The position numbers and the translations under genes were made by a program. Positions 40,201 through 53,811 of a stretch of DNA of 64,000 nt are shown in pieces; within the stretch, counting starts at the first letter, position 1, and the number at the start of each line of letters is the position of its first letter. Below the pieces are notes generated by a model that saw nothing but the letters and a program-made list of their open reading frames with translations, did no database searches and was not told the DNA's origin. The stretch comes from Mansonella perstans (taxonomy: Eukaryota > Nematoda > Chromadorea > Rhabditida > Onchocercidae), in contig JBAMDO010000083.1 of the NCBI GenBank assembly GCA_037074765.1, positions 165,888 to 229,887 of the forward strand. The letters are read 5' to 3'.

Positions 40201-41686
40201 TAATTTGTTATTTTTTTCTTTGAGTCAATATGCTCGGTAATATTAAGCCTTGAAAACTACAGACTAAAAATTCGCAGTACTTCTCAGATTGTTAATATGA
40301 TAAATCGTATTGTGCGAACAATTGAATATGGAGAAAAACATAATTTACGTACGGTGATCGATGCTGAACAAACTTATTTTCAAGTGGCTATTTCGAGATT
40401 GGCAATGGCAATGATGAGGAAGTCAGATACAATTATAATTATTAGTCACTCGATTAAACTTTTCTGATCTGTGCAAAGAATAGTAAATGTAACTGAAAAG
40501 GAAATTTGAAAGGGATTTTTGATCTATGCAAAGAATAACAGATTGAAAAGAAAAATTTTGAAAGGCCATTAGTGGAATCATTATTGGAATCGTTTTAAGT
40601 TGCCACGATAACATCAAGTAATAATTTTATATTTCTTTCATCTTGTTTGATTTCAGGTACAACAAAGAAAAGGCTTTAGTTTTTAGCACTTATCAAACAT
40701 ATTTGAAGAGTTGCTTAAAAGACGTTGAATTCGATTTGCACTTAGCTAGACGGGATGGTTTCCATTTTGGGTGTAAAGTTGTTCGTGGTGCATATATGCA
40801 GCAAGAAAGGAAGCGTGCTGCAGCTCTAAATTACGAAGATCCAATCCATCCAAATATTGAAGTAAAGAACTAAAATTTGAATTCGACAAGCGAATTGGTG
40901 ATTGCATATTTTATTTTGTTTTAGGCAACAGCAGAGATGTACAAACAAGTAATGCAAAGAATAATCAAAGAAAGTCAGGAAAGAAGTCCTGGAAGCATAT
41001 CAGTAATGGCTGCGACGCATAATGAGCAGTGCACAAAATTTGTCATTGAAATGATGCATGAAGCAAAAATACTACCCTCCAGTGAAATCGTTTCTTTTGC
41101 TCAGCTTTATGGAATGTGCGATCAGGTAGATTATATTAATCATATTTCTTCCCATCTCTCATGCAACTGTTATAAATCAAAGGAGTTATTGCAAAGACAG
41201 TTTGCTTATAATGGATCACTTAATTTCTTGGATGCTTTTCAAGACGGGATATTTTACTAACCTGAAAACAAACTTTTAGAAAACTGTATTAAAAGATAAT
41301 GAAATTTCAAAACCAAAATAAGCTTGTATTGGCTTGAAGTTGCATAACAAATTCTAGCAAGAATTGGATATTTCAGATTTCGTATTCACTCGGAAATGCT
41401 GGTTATTCAGTGTACAAATATGTACCTTATGGACCGGTCGATAAAGTTTTACCTTATCTTTCTCGCAGAGCACAAGAAAATGCTTCTGTCTTGGGCCAGG
41501 TTGGAAGGGTAAATTTATTGCTATATTTAACAGAGAAAAGAATTTTGGAGTTTGAATCTTTTTAATTTGTAATTACTTCGCAACAAAACTTTAGTTGTTT
41601 TCAAAAAAAAATCTTTCCAGGAAATCCATTTAATGTGGCGGGAATTGATGCGAAGGATTTTTACTCTCAATGGAAGACTCGCTTAA
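37282..41686 (+). CDS. PRODH: proline dehydrogenase
   Basis: Thirteen exons join in phase to about 582 aa: 37282-37395, 37571-37756, 38270-38407, 38676-38779, 39045-39173, 39326-39458, 39627-39764, 40123-40191, 40288-40421, 40657-40861, 40925-41125, 41377-41508, 41621-41686. The FAD enzyme oxidises proline to pyrroline-5-carboxylate at the inner mitochondrial membrane. Conserved blocks are SLVVLPLCTIKIL, TFFGQFVGGE, GVKSILDYCVE, IKLTALGRPQLL, TVIDAEQTYFQVAISRLA, CKVVRGAYMQQER, MAATHNE, FAQLYGMCDQISY and YKYVPYGPVDKVLPYLSRRAQEN. An EF-hand-like loop, DFDKNGFADFYD, is present as in animal homologues. The start is right behind a TTTTTAG acceptor and the N-terminus (MASSGMSSQASETM) is not a typical mitochondrial presequence, so a 5' exon may be missing. 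An AATAAA at 41857-41862 follows the stop. Confidence 0.95.
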
Positions 41687-41856
41687 TCATAGGGTGCAAT
41701 TATTGGGCTGAGTATTGAAACCATTCTGATACCAATCAAATGATGAAAGCTATTGGACAGCTATAGTCAAGACCAATCATCTTTCCAATATTTGTTACCA
41801 GTTTATGTTTCAGCTGTGTTATCTAATTATATATTTTTATGTATAATTGGTTATTA

Positions 41857-41862
41857 AATAAA
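41857..41862 (+). terminator. polyadenylation signal AATAAA
   Basis: A canonical AATAAA lies about 170 bp after the proline dehydrogenase stop codon on the same strand. It is the nearest clear signal. Confidence 0.55.
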
Positions 41863-43981
41863 GTTTGGGAGGACCTAAATGTCCAAGTAGTTACGGGGAA
41901 GAACTTAGTTGCGCTTTTCTTTACTAGCTTATAATATTTCCTTGTCCAAGTTCTATTACTTGAGAATTACAAGGAACTCGCCGTAATGCATTGCAATGAT
42001 TCCCGGATTATGCATCGTTGACACGTACTGCGAGTGATCAGTATCCGTTCAAGTTGCAATATTTCTCAACGAACAACTGTCACCTGGTTTTGTTGAACCG
42101 AACTGGTTCTCACAATGATTTGCGGAAGTCAGGTCTGTGTTTTTTTTTGCACGGAAGCAGGCTTTTAGTAAATCACAAATAAAGTAACATTGTTTATTAG
42201 GTGAGGTTTTGGGACCTGATGAATGCAAGTTGTAGGAAAGAAAAGTGCTTAGTATGCTTTTGAAAATATAAGGTATCGTAACCGAATTTGAAGTTTTTGA
42301 TGGAAGAGCCAATAACGAATGGTGATAATGAATTCGAGAATAAGTAAGGTTGAGAGCGCTGCCTTATAAAACCAATAAAAAAAAAAAGAATTATTAAGGA
42401 ATACTTTCATATATTGATTCTCATTACGGATATTTGGCCACTTCCAATAAAAAAGGGAAAAACATAATTTACTAAGACACTGTTGACAAGAAAACTCAGT
42501 ATAATCACATCATATTAATTTTGATTTCCATCCCTTGTCGACCAATGATAACCCATTCATTCCTATAGGTATCAGCATCCTACAAAAATATCACCATTAT
42601 CTGATAGTATCTATATCCAGATTTGTTTTTAAAATTCTACAATTACGGGAAAGTACCAAAAAATAGAAATAGGAATAGACTAACTTGAACTGTACTTTTT
42701 ATTCAATAAAGCAATAAATTCTTGTCGAGCTGTGGAATTAATGAAAAATTAATTCAATATGATTGAATAGTATTCGTTGAGTAGCCATTCCAGAAGGGAA
42801 TTACGCTTCTGAAATATTCTAATGGCATATGCAAAAACTATCATCAATCGAAATGATTCAAACGCAACATCTAAGTCGGAAACATTCGCAGCATTAATTA
42901 TAATATATCATACAAAAATGATTCAACAAGAAAGATTTGAAAAAAAAAAGAAAAAACATCTGTCTCAGTACATTCTACTATGTCATCCATCAGTAATACA
43001 CTACGGTAAATTACACTTGCGGCTATCACAGCAACATATCAAATTAAGGTTATATATAAGAGTTACGTGTGAAAATGGATAAGCTCTCGGCACTTCTACT
43101 CCATCGCTCGAATGAGGGAAAAAGTTTCAAATTTGAATCTGATCCAGTATTTAAATAAAAAATTTACAAAACATGCTCTCTCGTCTTCAATAATGCGACT
43201 CGAATTGAACGACCCGCTCCATCCCGGATTCTATATGCTGATGTTTTGCAATATGAGCATAGTGCAATACTTCGCCCCAAGTAGTAAGGGTTCAACAAAG
43301 TTTCTGTCAAGTTCTACCAAATTTTTCAAAGCAAACAGTTCCACTGTATCACCTGAGCTGAACATATGTAATTTGGTTAAAATTAAAATTCTCGAGGTAT
43401 GATCATCGAAATTTGAGAAAGGAATAAATTGGAAGAAGGAGAATGTGAAATGTGGTTCGAAATTCAGGAAAAAACCGGGTTTCCCTTATTATTGATATTC
43501 ATGGACTTAAAACAGAACAATTAAAAAATGTAACTGTCTCGTATTCTTATAATTACTAATTTCAACATCCAGTACGTAATTGAAAAACAACAGTCACAGG
43601 AAAGATTTTTTATCCATATGGTACAAAGAGCAGCCAACAAAATAACCTAACCAACATGAATAATGCTAAACTATTTGATAGTCAGAACATCGGCAGGAAA
43701 AACTTAATATCACTGTCATTAAGCAGGACGAAGTTTAAATGAACATGCATGCGTACAGCAGCGATTAAAATAATCACCGTTTGAAAAAAGTAAACATAAA
43801 TGTGATGCACATCTTGTACGCTTGATTAGTTCTAGCATATCAGAACTTAAGAATTTGCAAAAAAAACAAGCAATAACAAATGAAGAGCAAACTTATACAA
43901 CTTCAAGCAATTTATATCCACAACAATAAAAGAACCGCAATTTCGAAGAAATGCAATTACTGTTACTGAAAATTTTCATTG
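41863..43981. other. intergenic, convergent 3' ends
   Basis: About 2.1 kb lies between the proline dehydrogenase 3' end and the stop of the Mg transporter gene. Open frames at 42049-42312 (-), 42822-43082 (+) and 43112-43402 (+) show no recognised blocks and no phased splice partners. I see no supported gene. Confidence 0.4.
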
Positions 43982-46900
43982 TCAAGGAAAATTTTGACCT
44001 TTATTAAGCCAAGACAGCGTAGTAAATATTAAAAAAAGTAAAAATGTACCAGACAAATCACCAAGGGCTGTCAAATATGGTATTGCAGCACAATCTGGAT
44101 CCACTTCTATTGACCATAAAAGGGCAACCAGTAATTGACACATATAAAGTAGTGATAAAACCTGAAATCAAAATTATTTTCAATTTCTCAGTTGTCCACG
44201 CGAAAATTTTGCACAGACTACGTGAAAGTAAGCACCTCAAAGTACGATGAATTCTGCTTCAAATAAAGCTTTCCTAAAAGTTTTGGCGAATTAACAAATT
44301 GGATTAGCATAGTTAGCAGCAGTTAGTCCCACTAAATGATAACGCGAAATAAGCAAATTTCACGAGATAAACTTAGACTTCACTCTTTCAGAAAAATAAA
44401 CTGTTTAACCTGAACCAACGCTGCACAAATATATAAACTAATAAAAAGTGATCCAGACGGTAGATTACTCCCTTTGTGCAAAATCTGTATCAACCAATTG
44501 AAAATCATATGACAAGGAACCACAAACAACAACAAAACGCGAGCAGAACGTGCATCTACAGCTAAAAATCACTTTTTTCACTTTTGGTATGAAAGTTAAA
44601 GAGATCTCCAACAATGAAAATCTCCAATAAACAATATTGGCAAAATTTTTTGTAACTACATGGTACATTACAGTTTAAAAAAGACAAATTACGAAAATTG
44701 GAATCAGCAAAAAGACGCTTACAGTTAGAAAAGAATGCTCGTTTGAAACTGAAGTGACTTGATAAAGTCTCTCTTAATGCTCCAAATTGATAGTGTTGAT
44801 GATAGAATGTAGCAAGATGACTAGCCTGAATAGCTGCAAGATTACCACCAACTCCTGCAAAAGCAAAAATTCTCGGAAAACAACCTTCTATGCATGAAAC
44901 GGTCACATATAGCTTCAAAGCCATGTAGAAAAAGGCACTTTTCTTGTGTAGTACAAGCAACAGACAAAAAATAAGCTAGCATGAGCGCTAAATATAAAAA
45001 TTCCAAATAAACTTAATCTACCAGCTTACCGTTTATAACAGGTTGAAACATCGCAATTCTCGGAAATCGTTTGATGGTGCTTTCCAGCATAAAACCACCG
45101 GTACTACTTATCAACATGCTGAATATAATGGGTGACCAACCATTTTCTAAAACATCGGCTGAACCTCTATCCTTTCGTGCCAAATAGGTCCAGAACGGTG
45201 TTGCCATAATAAATGTTATAATTACGCCAACATTAAGCCAAGTTTCATTGAGATGTGAGTGAAGAAATACCGAACCTACAACTCCCCCTTACTGAAAGCT
45301 TGCATTAGAAACAAGAGAAATCATAAGAAACCAAATCTGCCACGTAAAATTAGTTAAACCATAAATTTTGGTGCGTGAAAACCTTTCGCACCTTTATTTT
45401 CTAAGCCATCCTTGTTATTTGCCCTTTTTATTCTCCTCGTAACAAGAATTCTCATAAAAAACAAAGAAGCCGTAAGAATATTATAGCATAATGGGTACCA
45501 AGCGATTTTTGTTTCCTATAGTTCTTACTTTTATTTTCTCAGCCATCTTTGTTTTCTTCGTAAATGTGATTGTGAGAATATTGGTAACACACGATGCTTC
45601 TCCCCCTCTTTATTCTTAGAAAACAAGGTATTTTTAATCAAAGGTAAGATAACAAAGATGGCAGCTACAAAGTATATTATAGTATTTAAAGGATAAGTTT
45701 AACAAAGATTAATTGAAAAAAGTGGGTTAATTAAATTTACAAATATTTGAATCCAAAGTGGACCAATTAAATCCATAGATCAATTAAAAAGAATCGTTCA
45801 TTTCCAAAAGTTCAGCACAAAATCGCTCCTATATCTAGTTCCAACTCTTTTTTTAGATCTCTGAGACATATTATTTCAGCTTCTAGACAAACAGTGAGGC
45901 AGCTACCTGAAGTGACCAGGACAAACCAAATCCCATTGATCCAAAAATTTAAAAATTTCACGACCACCGACCAATTTAAATTCTGGCAAAATCTGAGCTG
46001 GATTGAAACTATAAAACTACTATAATATTAGACTGAAACTACAACATAGTAAAACGACAATTTCTTCAACACTAAAGTGGGAAAAGCAGGTGCATCCTAT
46101 TTATATCTCAGGAAATATTATAAATTAGTGTTACTTAAACTGAAATAATTACCTAATAATGATAGCACTCCTAAGGTAGTAAGATCACCCAATGAGGCAG
46201 CAATTGGCGTTGCAATGTTGTCGGGATTTATAGCGAGTCTTCGCGAAATTAAAATGACACATATTACCACCGTACTAAGTACTAATGATGTCAATGATGC
46301 CGTTGTTAAACTGCTTGCACACAGTAAAGAAGCATGAGACCAATCAATCTGAAATTTTACACCCGTTTAGAAAAACGAAACATTCTTTCAGCAGTGATCT
46401 TGAACTACGAAAGCTCATATCCATCTTTATCATTTCATTGTAACCGTAAGCTTTTACCGGACTATACTATGAAGAATTTTGCGATGAAAAGTAAAAGCAT
46501 GCTTTCTTTTTATTCAGTATAGACAGAATACTGAACAGTCAGTTCCATATCAAAAGTAAACTGAAACTAAACATAAACTCAGTTTTTCCATTAATTTCTG
46601 CATTTACAAATAAAAACTGCTAATAGTTTACTCAATCACAGCCTCACTCTGTGCGATCGATGGTAGCAGTAAATCAAATTAGACAGTGCCTTCTGAAATT
46701 AACAGAATCACCTGTCCCTTCGGTATCCATGCAAGCGCAACAGCAAAGCCAGAAGCAAGGAATGCTACAACAATTGCTTGTACTTGAATGAGAGCCAAAT
46801 TTGTTGCAATAATCTTTTTTGGATTTGAGTCCATTCGTCCCGTGTTGGCCTAAATAGTTGTTTGAAACAGACATTATGTCTTATCATGTATAATACTAGT

Positions 46901-48438
46901 AACCTAGGAAATCAGTTTTCAGTGAACTGAACGAATATACTTGAGCCTATCATCAATCTATTTCAGTCTCGACAGCAAAATCAGCTACACCAAAAAATAT
47001 CAACAGTTGTGTGAAAAAGAGGAACGCAGATAATTTTAGTGTGCGTTTTTACAGGAGTAAGTAAATTTCCAAAAAGAAAGAACTATAGATGAACGTACCA
47101 CTGTTGATAATCTGGAGGCAAAGGTCATTTCAAGGTTCCCCTTCAGTCCAAGTAATGCAGGCACCAAAATGAATGTTTCGGGTACCTATAAATGGCAATG
47201 AAATAAACCGAAATTCTGGAGGCATTCTGCAATGCAAGTCAAACAAATCTAGCTCAAAGAATGTAAAGCAACTGCAGATGTACCTCGACAAACAGATTCC
47301 AGTGTTGTACAATGTCAAGAACGTATCCAGCAAAAACCATTCCAATACCAGCAGAAATGAATGGAAATAATATCTGGAATAAAAATTATAAAAACTTTGA
47401 AAATATGAGAATGTAGAATGTGGAGCGATTTTTCTTGTCATCTCATACAAACAATATCTGGAATAAGTATGAAGCAAATGAGATTTAAAATGAAGCCGAA
47501 ACAATTTCATTTAAATGAACCAATAGCATTAAAAGTTGTATTATCTTCAATCCACACCTGTAAAAACAAACTACACGAGGACGTTATAGACATGCTTGAG
47601 TCAAGAGCGTTTGCATGAGTAAAACTAAAATCTTCATCTGAAGCAGCGTGTATACTGTCACCACTACTGAAACACAGAATAGCTACACAACATATAAATT
47701 AGTAATTTATTCTTTTTTGATAGTTTGCTGATATCCTCCAAATGATAGTTAAAGTTTGAAGCAAAATAAAAACTAAATATTGTCAAAATCATTCCACATA
47801 GAAATGCCTTGAAATTATAGAAAATTATTGGCAAATGAATCAAACTGGAAACAGATCATCGACGTCTATACTGCTAATTAGTAGACGCAAACAAAACAAT
47901 TCTCAGAGTGCAAAGCGAACCTAGGAAAGTGTTACTGATCAACTGTTAAATTAACTGGAAAAGCACAATTCAGGTTAGAAATCAAGCAGTTAGCATAATC
48001 TTAAATATTGAAAGGAAAAGATACTTGGAAGCAAGGTTTCCTTCGCTTCTAGCGATCTTTGAATTTAACATTTCTCCCATTCTTTTTAACATTGGTATTG
48101 AATCAGTCACAACATCATTGTTTAATTTGCTATCTGTCACTGAACGCTTAAACCATGGTGGACCATCAAGTAAAGCTGATAGAGAAGCACTATTTAATTC
48201 AAATTTTGATTCCAAAGCATCCAACTCCTAAATTTTATACATTTTTCATTATCATTTCGAAATTTAATAGACTGAAAATTTTACAAATTTAAATTCTCTC
48301 TCCTGATTGCCGGGCAAATATTGAAAAGCATCTACATATTACAAAATGACCGAGCATATGGAAAGAGAAAAAAAAGAAATTTTTTTACTATCATAAAAAA
48401 AGCAATCTACTCACATCACTGATATTGGCATGGTCCAT
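43982..48438 (-). CDS. SLC41-family magnesium transporter
   Basis: Eleven exons (48438-48415, 48227-48025, 47666-47558, 47373-47284, 47185-47099, 46849-46712, 46348-46153, 45287-45030, 44854-44723, 44561-44410, 44161-43982) give about 522 aa; human SLC41A1 has 513. The family moves Mg2+ across the plasma membrane and is related to bacterial MgtE. The two MgtE-like halves are visible. Half one has [61 protein letters not shown] and [17 protein letters not shown]. Half two has [54 protein letters not shown] and [22 protein letters not shown]. The cytosolic N-terminus begins [19 protein letters not shown], from a 24-bp first exon. The acceptor of exon 45287-45030 is weak (AGTAAG). The other junctions are good. 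Confidence 0.95.
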
Positions 48439-49863
48439 CTCTTTGCCTTCACTCCGAAATCGTCGTTTTTTCAATTGTGATTGTAATTCATTTTCATCGT
48501 TTAGATATTGTCTTCTGTTGAACTTGAAATTAAATTCATCTAGATATTATCTAACAAGCCACGACTTTTCCTTCATAACTTCATACCAACAGAATAACAG
48601 TGAAATGTTATTAATGCACAGGGATATGCGTTCAATTCACACAGCAATTTTTATCCGTGATTTTCACTTCCTCTAGCAATTGTTTCTCTAGCACCATTAA
48701 TTTACTAATTTTAGCAATTCGAATTGCAGAATTCCTTGTCAAAAGGATAAACAATCAAATTATATCACTTCTTATTATTGGCTATGTTGTACTCAATAAT
48801 ATGTGACTGATGTTTGAAACTTGTTTTAATTGTTGACATCATATCTATTTTAGATGAAAAAAAAAAAAAAAAAAAACTTACGTTTTTACCGTTTTCATTC
48901 ATTGATCATGCATTCCTGCAAATACAGGAGCAAATTAATAAATATAACAATTATGGAAACAACTATATCAAATACGAAACATTATGGAAACAATTATATC
49001 AAATACGGGAACAACTATATCAAATACGGGAACAAGCAAACATCCGAAATTACTCACTGTATAACACTTATGATTCCTATCTATCTATCTTAATCCGAAG
49101 CAAAAACCACTGCAACATTCCGACAGAAACACTAACGCCACCAATAATACCTCATCCGCAAAATTCCCAGCAACTGTTTAGTCTAGCCAGGTTTTCCGAT
49201 ATGAACGGATCAACCGTGGAACATTTTCGAAATTTTGTTTTTTTCGAGAGAAATTCCCGAACTGGTTACTATTTGCTGTGGATAACGATAAGTATTAAGC
49301 TTTAAGCTTTATCGATTATTTGTCGGAAAAAATCGAAATAACATTCTGTGTAAATATTTTGATTTCAATTATAATGAAAAGATATGTTGCGTAAAGGATT
49401 GTTTTCGCGCAGTAAATTTGTAATGTTCTTTGTCCAAAGCAATTTGACTATATTTTCTCCAGGTGTAATCCTGTGTTTCAACATCTACCAACATATAATC
49501 CTTTTCTTGAGATATATGATTTAAGACTATAAAAGAGATGGAGTAAATCACAATCATCATCATCATAATTTTAGTTATCCAGTTATCCCATTGTTTCTTC
49601 TCAAAGTTTCCATAAACTAACGAACTATTCAATTAAACGATTTCTAGAATCTCTTTTACGATATCATTTGCTTGTTTCTGTTTCTTAAACCATGCAGTCA
49701 GAAAGATTTTCAAATTTACGTTAATAGAGTGAATCATTTACACTCAGATCAAAAAGTATATGACGTGATAATTTTTCGGAATTCTTGTTTTAAAAGAAGA
49801 ATTTCATAAACGTTCACACATGTATACTTAGGCATTAGAATAATCACTGTCAGTTTCAGCAGA
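48439..49863. promoter_or_regulatory. divergent upstream region with a minisatellite
   Basis: About 1.4 kb separates the head-to-head Mg transporter and RING-finger genes. It contains an A run (about 48856-48876), a 21-bp minisatellite and no supported coding region; the 163-codon frame 48814-49305 spans the A run and the repeat and is not called. Near the right end, GTTTCAG followed by CAGA-ATG is a likely spliced-leader acceptor for the RING-finger gene. Confidence 0.4.
48947..49036. repeat. 21-bp-type minisatellite
   Basis: About four degenerate copies of a unit close to CAACTATATCAAATACGGGAA are present; the first two copies carry GAAACATTATGGAAA variants. Because 21 is a multiple of three, it keeps an open frame that mimics a repetitive peptide. 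Confidence 0.8.
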
Positions 49864-51552
49864 ATGGGCCAAAGACGAAGTATATTTTTGAGGAGGCCTC
49901 AAGACACAATTGAGATGTTATCAATGACTTGGGTGCAGTTTGTTAAACTTATATGCGAGCTTAATGACAGGTTAATTCTTCAATTAAGAGATACGCAGAA
50001 TTCTTGCAGTGTTAGCGATTTTTAGTGCTTAATAATAGAATACGCTGTGGCGTATGTAATTAGGAAGATACAAATTTGAATAGTTACTGAAAATGTACCC
50101 TATATTATCTTACCCACTTAAATATTAATTAGGAAAGATGATGTTTTAATGAAGTCTAATTTTAAATTTCATCACGAGTTTTCATATACATTCATTAATG
50201 GTACGTCTTCTTGCTGGGACATCTAAATAAGGTATTAAATCGATATTCTATTATTAAGAGGCTTATGTCCGTGTACGTTGTATAAAAATTTTTTCATGAT
50301 TAGTAATTGAACGAAAAAACGCAGATTCTTAGAAAGTAGAAAAAAATTATTCAATGTGAGAATTTCCAGATGTGCTAAATTTGTTGACGCGGATGGAAGA
50401 CATTTATTGTTTGCAATCAAAAAAGGCACTGCTGATACATTGCTTTGGAAAATGACTGTTAAAATATGCATTTTAAAAGTAATCACCGTTATTATCTTCT
50501 GTCGTCCATAGTGTTACTTTTTTTGTTTACTAAATTCTAATTTTAATCTAAGAGACTGAAGGTTTACGTTCTGGTATATTATTCTGAAGTTTATCCAGTA
50601 TTATGCATGCTTGAATTACAATTAGTAAGTGATCAGGGATGAATTTTAGAAATCAAACTAGTGATGGTTCAGTTTGAACCTTGTATCATTTCGAATTCTT
50701 ATAACAGTTAATATCATCGGTTGCAAATGTACTACCGTGTCATAATTGTTCGAAAGGATTATTGTGATCTATTGAAATCAAAATTTTCATATTTAAGAAG
50801 TAACCTAAAGTCATGACTTACTTAATTTATTCCAGTCCTTCTAACAAGCTCTTTGTATTTAGCATGAGCCTTGGTATCGATCATATAGCTTATCTTAAAG
50901 TTCAGATTTAGGTTAATACAAGATCAGCGGATTCCTACCGTGTGTTTACATTTGAGCAATTTCTGAGCCTTCAGAAATCATTATATTATCTGCTGAAAGA
51001 TGCTATCGATGAGGCAGGCGGAGCACTGTTTCAAGGACGTATTCTTGATGCATGCATGGATAGGTTAGCGAGTCATTTTTTAAATATTTTTGTCAAATTA
51101 TTCGAATTATAACTTTTTACTATTGTTTAATATTATTACTGCTACTGTTTAATTAGTGTCATTCGGAAGCCATACCATGATGGGAAGAGGCTTCCGGAGA
51201 ATATACAGTAGTTGTTATATTTTTCAACAGCAGATCGCAATGTTTTAAATGGTAGTATTATAGGTAAAGACAGTGTTCATCTTTTTGCATAAATGTTTTC
51301 AGGGCTCTTAACGTGAGTGAATGTACAATATGTATGGAACGTAGACCAGATGTAGTATTGCCGTGTGTTCATACTTTCTGTTCGATATGTATCGAACAAT
51401 GGAGAGCAATGGAAAAGGACTGGTGTCCGGTATGTCGTAATCCTTTACAACCTGATGGAAGTGACACATGGGTAGTTTCAGATGTTAGCGAAGGTAATGA
51501 ACTCAAGAATTATTTGATGTCCTTGACGAAATCTGAAGTAGGCAGGAGTTGA
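49864..51552 (+). CDS. RING-finger protein, RNF141-like E3 ubiquitin ligase
   Basis: Four exons (49864-49970, 50370-50478, 50912-51063, 51303-51552) close in phase to about 205 aa; human RNF141 has 230. The C-terminal RING reads ECTIC, then LPCVHTFCSIC, then WCPVCRNPL, with all Cys and His ligands present (C3HC4). The tail TWVVSDVSEGNELKNYL matches the distinctive RNF141 end. Upstream blocks DGRHLLFAIKKGT, LLWKMTVKICI and YRVFTFEQFLSLQK also follow RNF141. The protein starts MGQRRS, so Gly2 could be N-myristoylated as proposed for relatives starting MGQ. The start lies a few bases behind TTTCAG/CAG, a probable trans-splice acceptor. E3 activity is inferred from the domain; substrates are unknown. 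Confidence 0.93.
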
Positions 51553-51742
51553 AAATGTTTTGCAATAGATATTTTCGCAGTTTCCTTAATAGGCTTTTAT
51601 TAAGGAAGTATTTTATTGTTAAACAATATATGGTTATTCTAACATTATGTTATAGAAAATGTCTGTAAAATGAGAAATTTCGGACATGTTTTGATAGAAC
51701 TAAAACAACATCAATTCGTAAATTTTGAGAAAATTTAAAAAC

Positions 51743-51748
51743 AATAAA
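51743..51748 (+). terminator. polyadenylation signal AATAAA
   Basis: AATAAA lies about 190 bp after the RING-finger gene stop codon on the same strand. Confidence 0.5.
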
Positions 51749-53811
51749 ATATTAATTCGTTTATACAAAATGATTTAGATAATACAGTGGAACTTACTCT
51801 CTCCACCGATCTTTGATACTTATGTGTTTGTAACATGCCACTGTTTCTATTTTTTACATTTCTATTTTGCAAACATTTAAGGTATGAAGTTACATTACAT
51901 ATTACTGTAATATTGCATGCATTTTACTGTTTTAAAAATTCTCCTTTTTCTTTCTATTCAGAGCTGTATACGACAGTAAGGTGTTACTAAGTAACATGGA
52001 TATTGATTTGAAAATGTCATGTTCAGAAATGTATTGAGTCTAACATTGATTTTTTGATTTTTATTTTTGTCCTTAATAGATATATTTAGTATTTTGTGTG
52101 GTTTCACATAGATATATTGAGTATTTTATGTGATTTTAATAATATTTTATGTATTTTATATATTTTAAACATTCAGTTTTTAAAATCCATTGTATAATAG
52201 TTCAGTCTTATATGAACTGAATGAGTCATTACTAATTGGTATTAATTTTCCTTCGATTCATTTTTACTGTGTCATGTACATAACCATATTCATATTCTTT
52301 GTATTTAAATGCTTAGTACTGTGGATAAAATGTTGATTTTGCAGATAAAGAGCTCAAGCCAAGAATTCAGAACTTTCCCAATTTAATCAGAAATTCCATG
52401 TGGTTTCTGCTGTACATTCTAATCCGGCTTGCAATGAAGCTTCAGAGCGAAACTGAAATTTTTAATTTTGATCATCCAGAAAGCGAAGACATAGTGTTTG
52501 CAGAATGGCGCTATGGTTTATCTGGAGTGCAAGTATCGCCATTTATATGGATAGACCACATAGACCACTACAGTGTAAATCAAACGCGAATCTTGAAATG
52601 TATCATTAAAATATAATTTAAAATTTTCCGGATTCAGAATAGTATCATGTAAAAATCGGACAAAGTTGAAGAAGCTAGATGATTATAAAATGGATGGTTG
52701 CGTCTGGATGAAATATAGGAATGGGCAATTCGAGCTGCATGTTTACAAGTACCAGGATTTCCACCTCAAAAAAAAATCCTATTTTCCTGAATATTTTGGT
52801 GAAAGTAGTAGTAATGGTGATAAATATCATTTTATTTTTGGATACATTATCTGGCATATGCAAAAGTTATCATTATTTCATAATTCCAATTCGCTTACTT
52901 GTCGTAGCTGATTAAATTTAAATTGTAGTTTGAATGTTTTAAAACTGAACGCTATATTATTGTACGATGCTCCGCCATGCATCCCAATACATTTTCATGC
53001 AGAGATACTATATAATAAAAGGATGATTTATTTTCAATAATATTCGAATATTTAGGACAACTTGAATTATTTTTCATATTCAAATTCCTGTATTCATTAG
53101 CCTATAAGGAATGACCAATATCAATTTATTGCTCGCATTTTACAATTTAGTGAATTTACAGCAAGAATTTCAAAATGTTGACATCACATTAGCTGTGAGC
53201 AACGCATAAAATATTTTGTGCTCTGCTAGATATAGATGAACAATAATAAAGGTGGTACAGAATCCTGAGATCATAGCTAGTTAATTGAGGAGTAAAAACT
53301 GACAGTGCACCAGTACATCTTATGTAAAATCATGTATAAAACTGTTGATAAACATTATACAATATGAGCTTTATAAAAGCAGAATATGAATTTAGGTAAA
53401 AAATGTCACCCAATAGGTAACCGTATATATACAGATGTGTTGCACTTACAAGATAATCAATGCACAGTGTCTGAAAAAGGAATAAGACAGAATGCAAGAG
53501 ATTCATAAAAAAGTATACAAAACATAGTTCCAATATTAGTATTTCATCAAAGCAACAGCCGGGTAACAGGATCACACCGGTTTCCGGATGAATCAATCAC
53601 GGGTTTCCAATTATGTAATGTCATACAGTGTTAATGAACTAGAAGAAAAGATGAGCTACCAAAAAAGAACAATATTGGATTTAAACTTTCGCAGTGTTGC
53701 TTTGGCATCCACAAAGCGTTCATAAAATTGACTACTATTCACAGTCTAAAATATCATCAAATATAGCTACCCTTAAAATGTCACACCTATCACAGGAAAC
53801 GGATTAGAAAC
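51749..53811. other. intergenic, convergent 3' ends
   Basis: About 2 kb with no supported gene. Two plus-strand open frames (52398-52616 and 52666-52911) and one minus-strand frame (53596-53330) were read and show no recognised blocks. Unspliced 3' untranslated sequence of the flanking genes is the simplest reading. Confidence 0.4.

Noticed and set aside
43112..43402. 96-codon open frame between proline dehydrogenase and the Mg transporter
   Set aside because: Neither strand gives a recognised protein. The transporter's C-terminal exons were found elsewhere (44161-43982), so it is not needed.
48814..49305. 163-codon open frame in the divergent promoter
   Set aside because: It crosses an A homopolymer and a 21-bp minisatellite, both of which keep frames open by chance. 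No family was recognised.
52398..52911. Open frames downstream of the RING-finger gene
   Set aside because: They follow the stop codon and polyadenylation signal of that gene. They have no domain signal and no consistent splicing.
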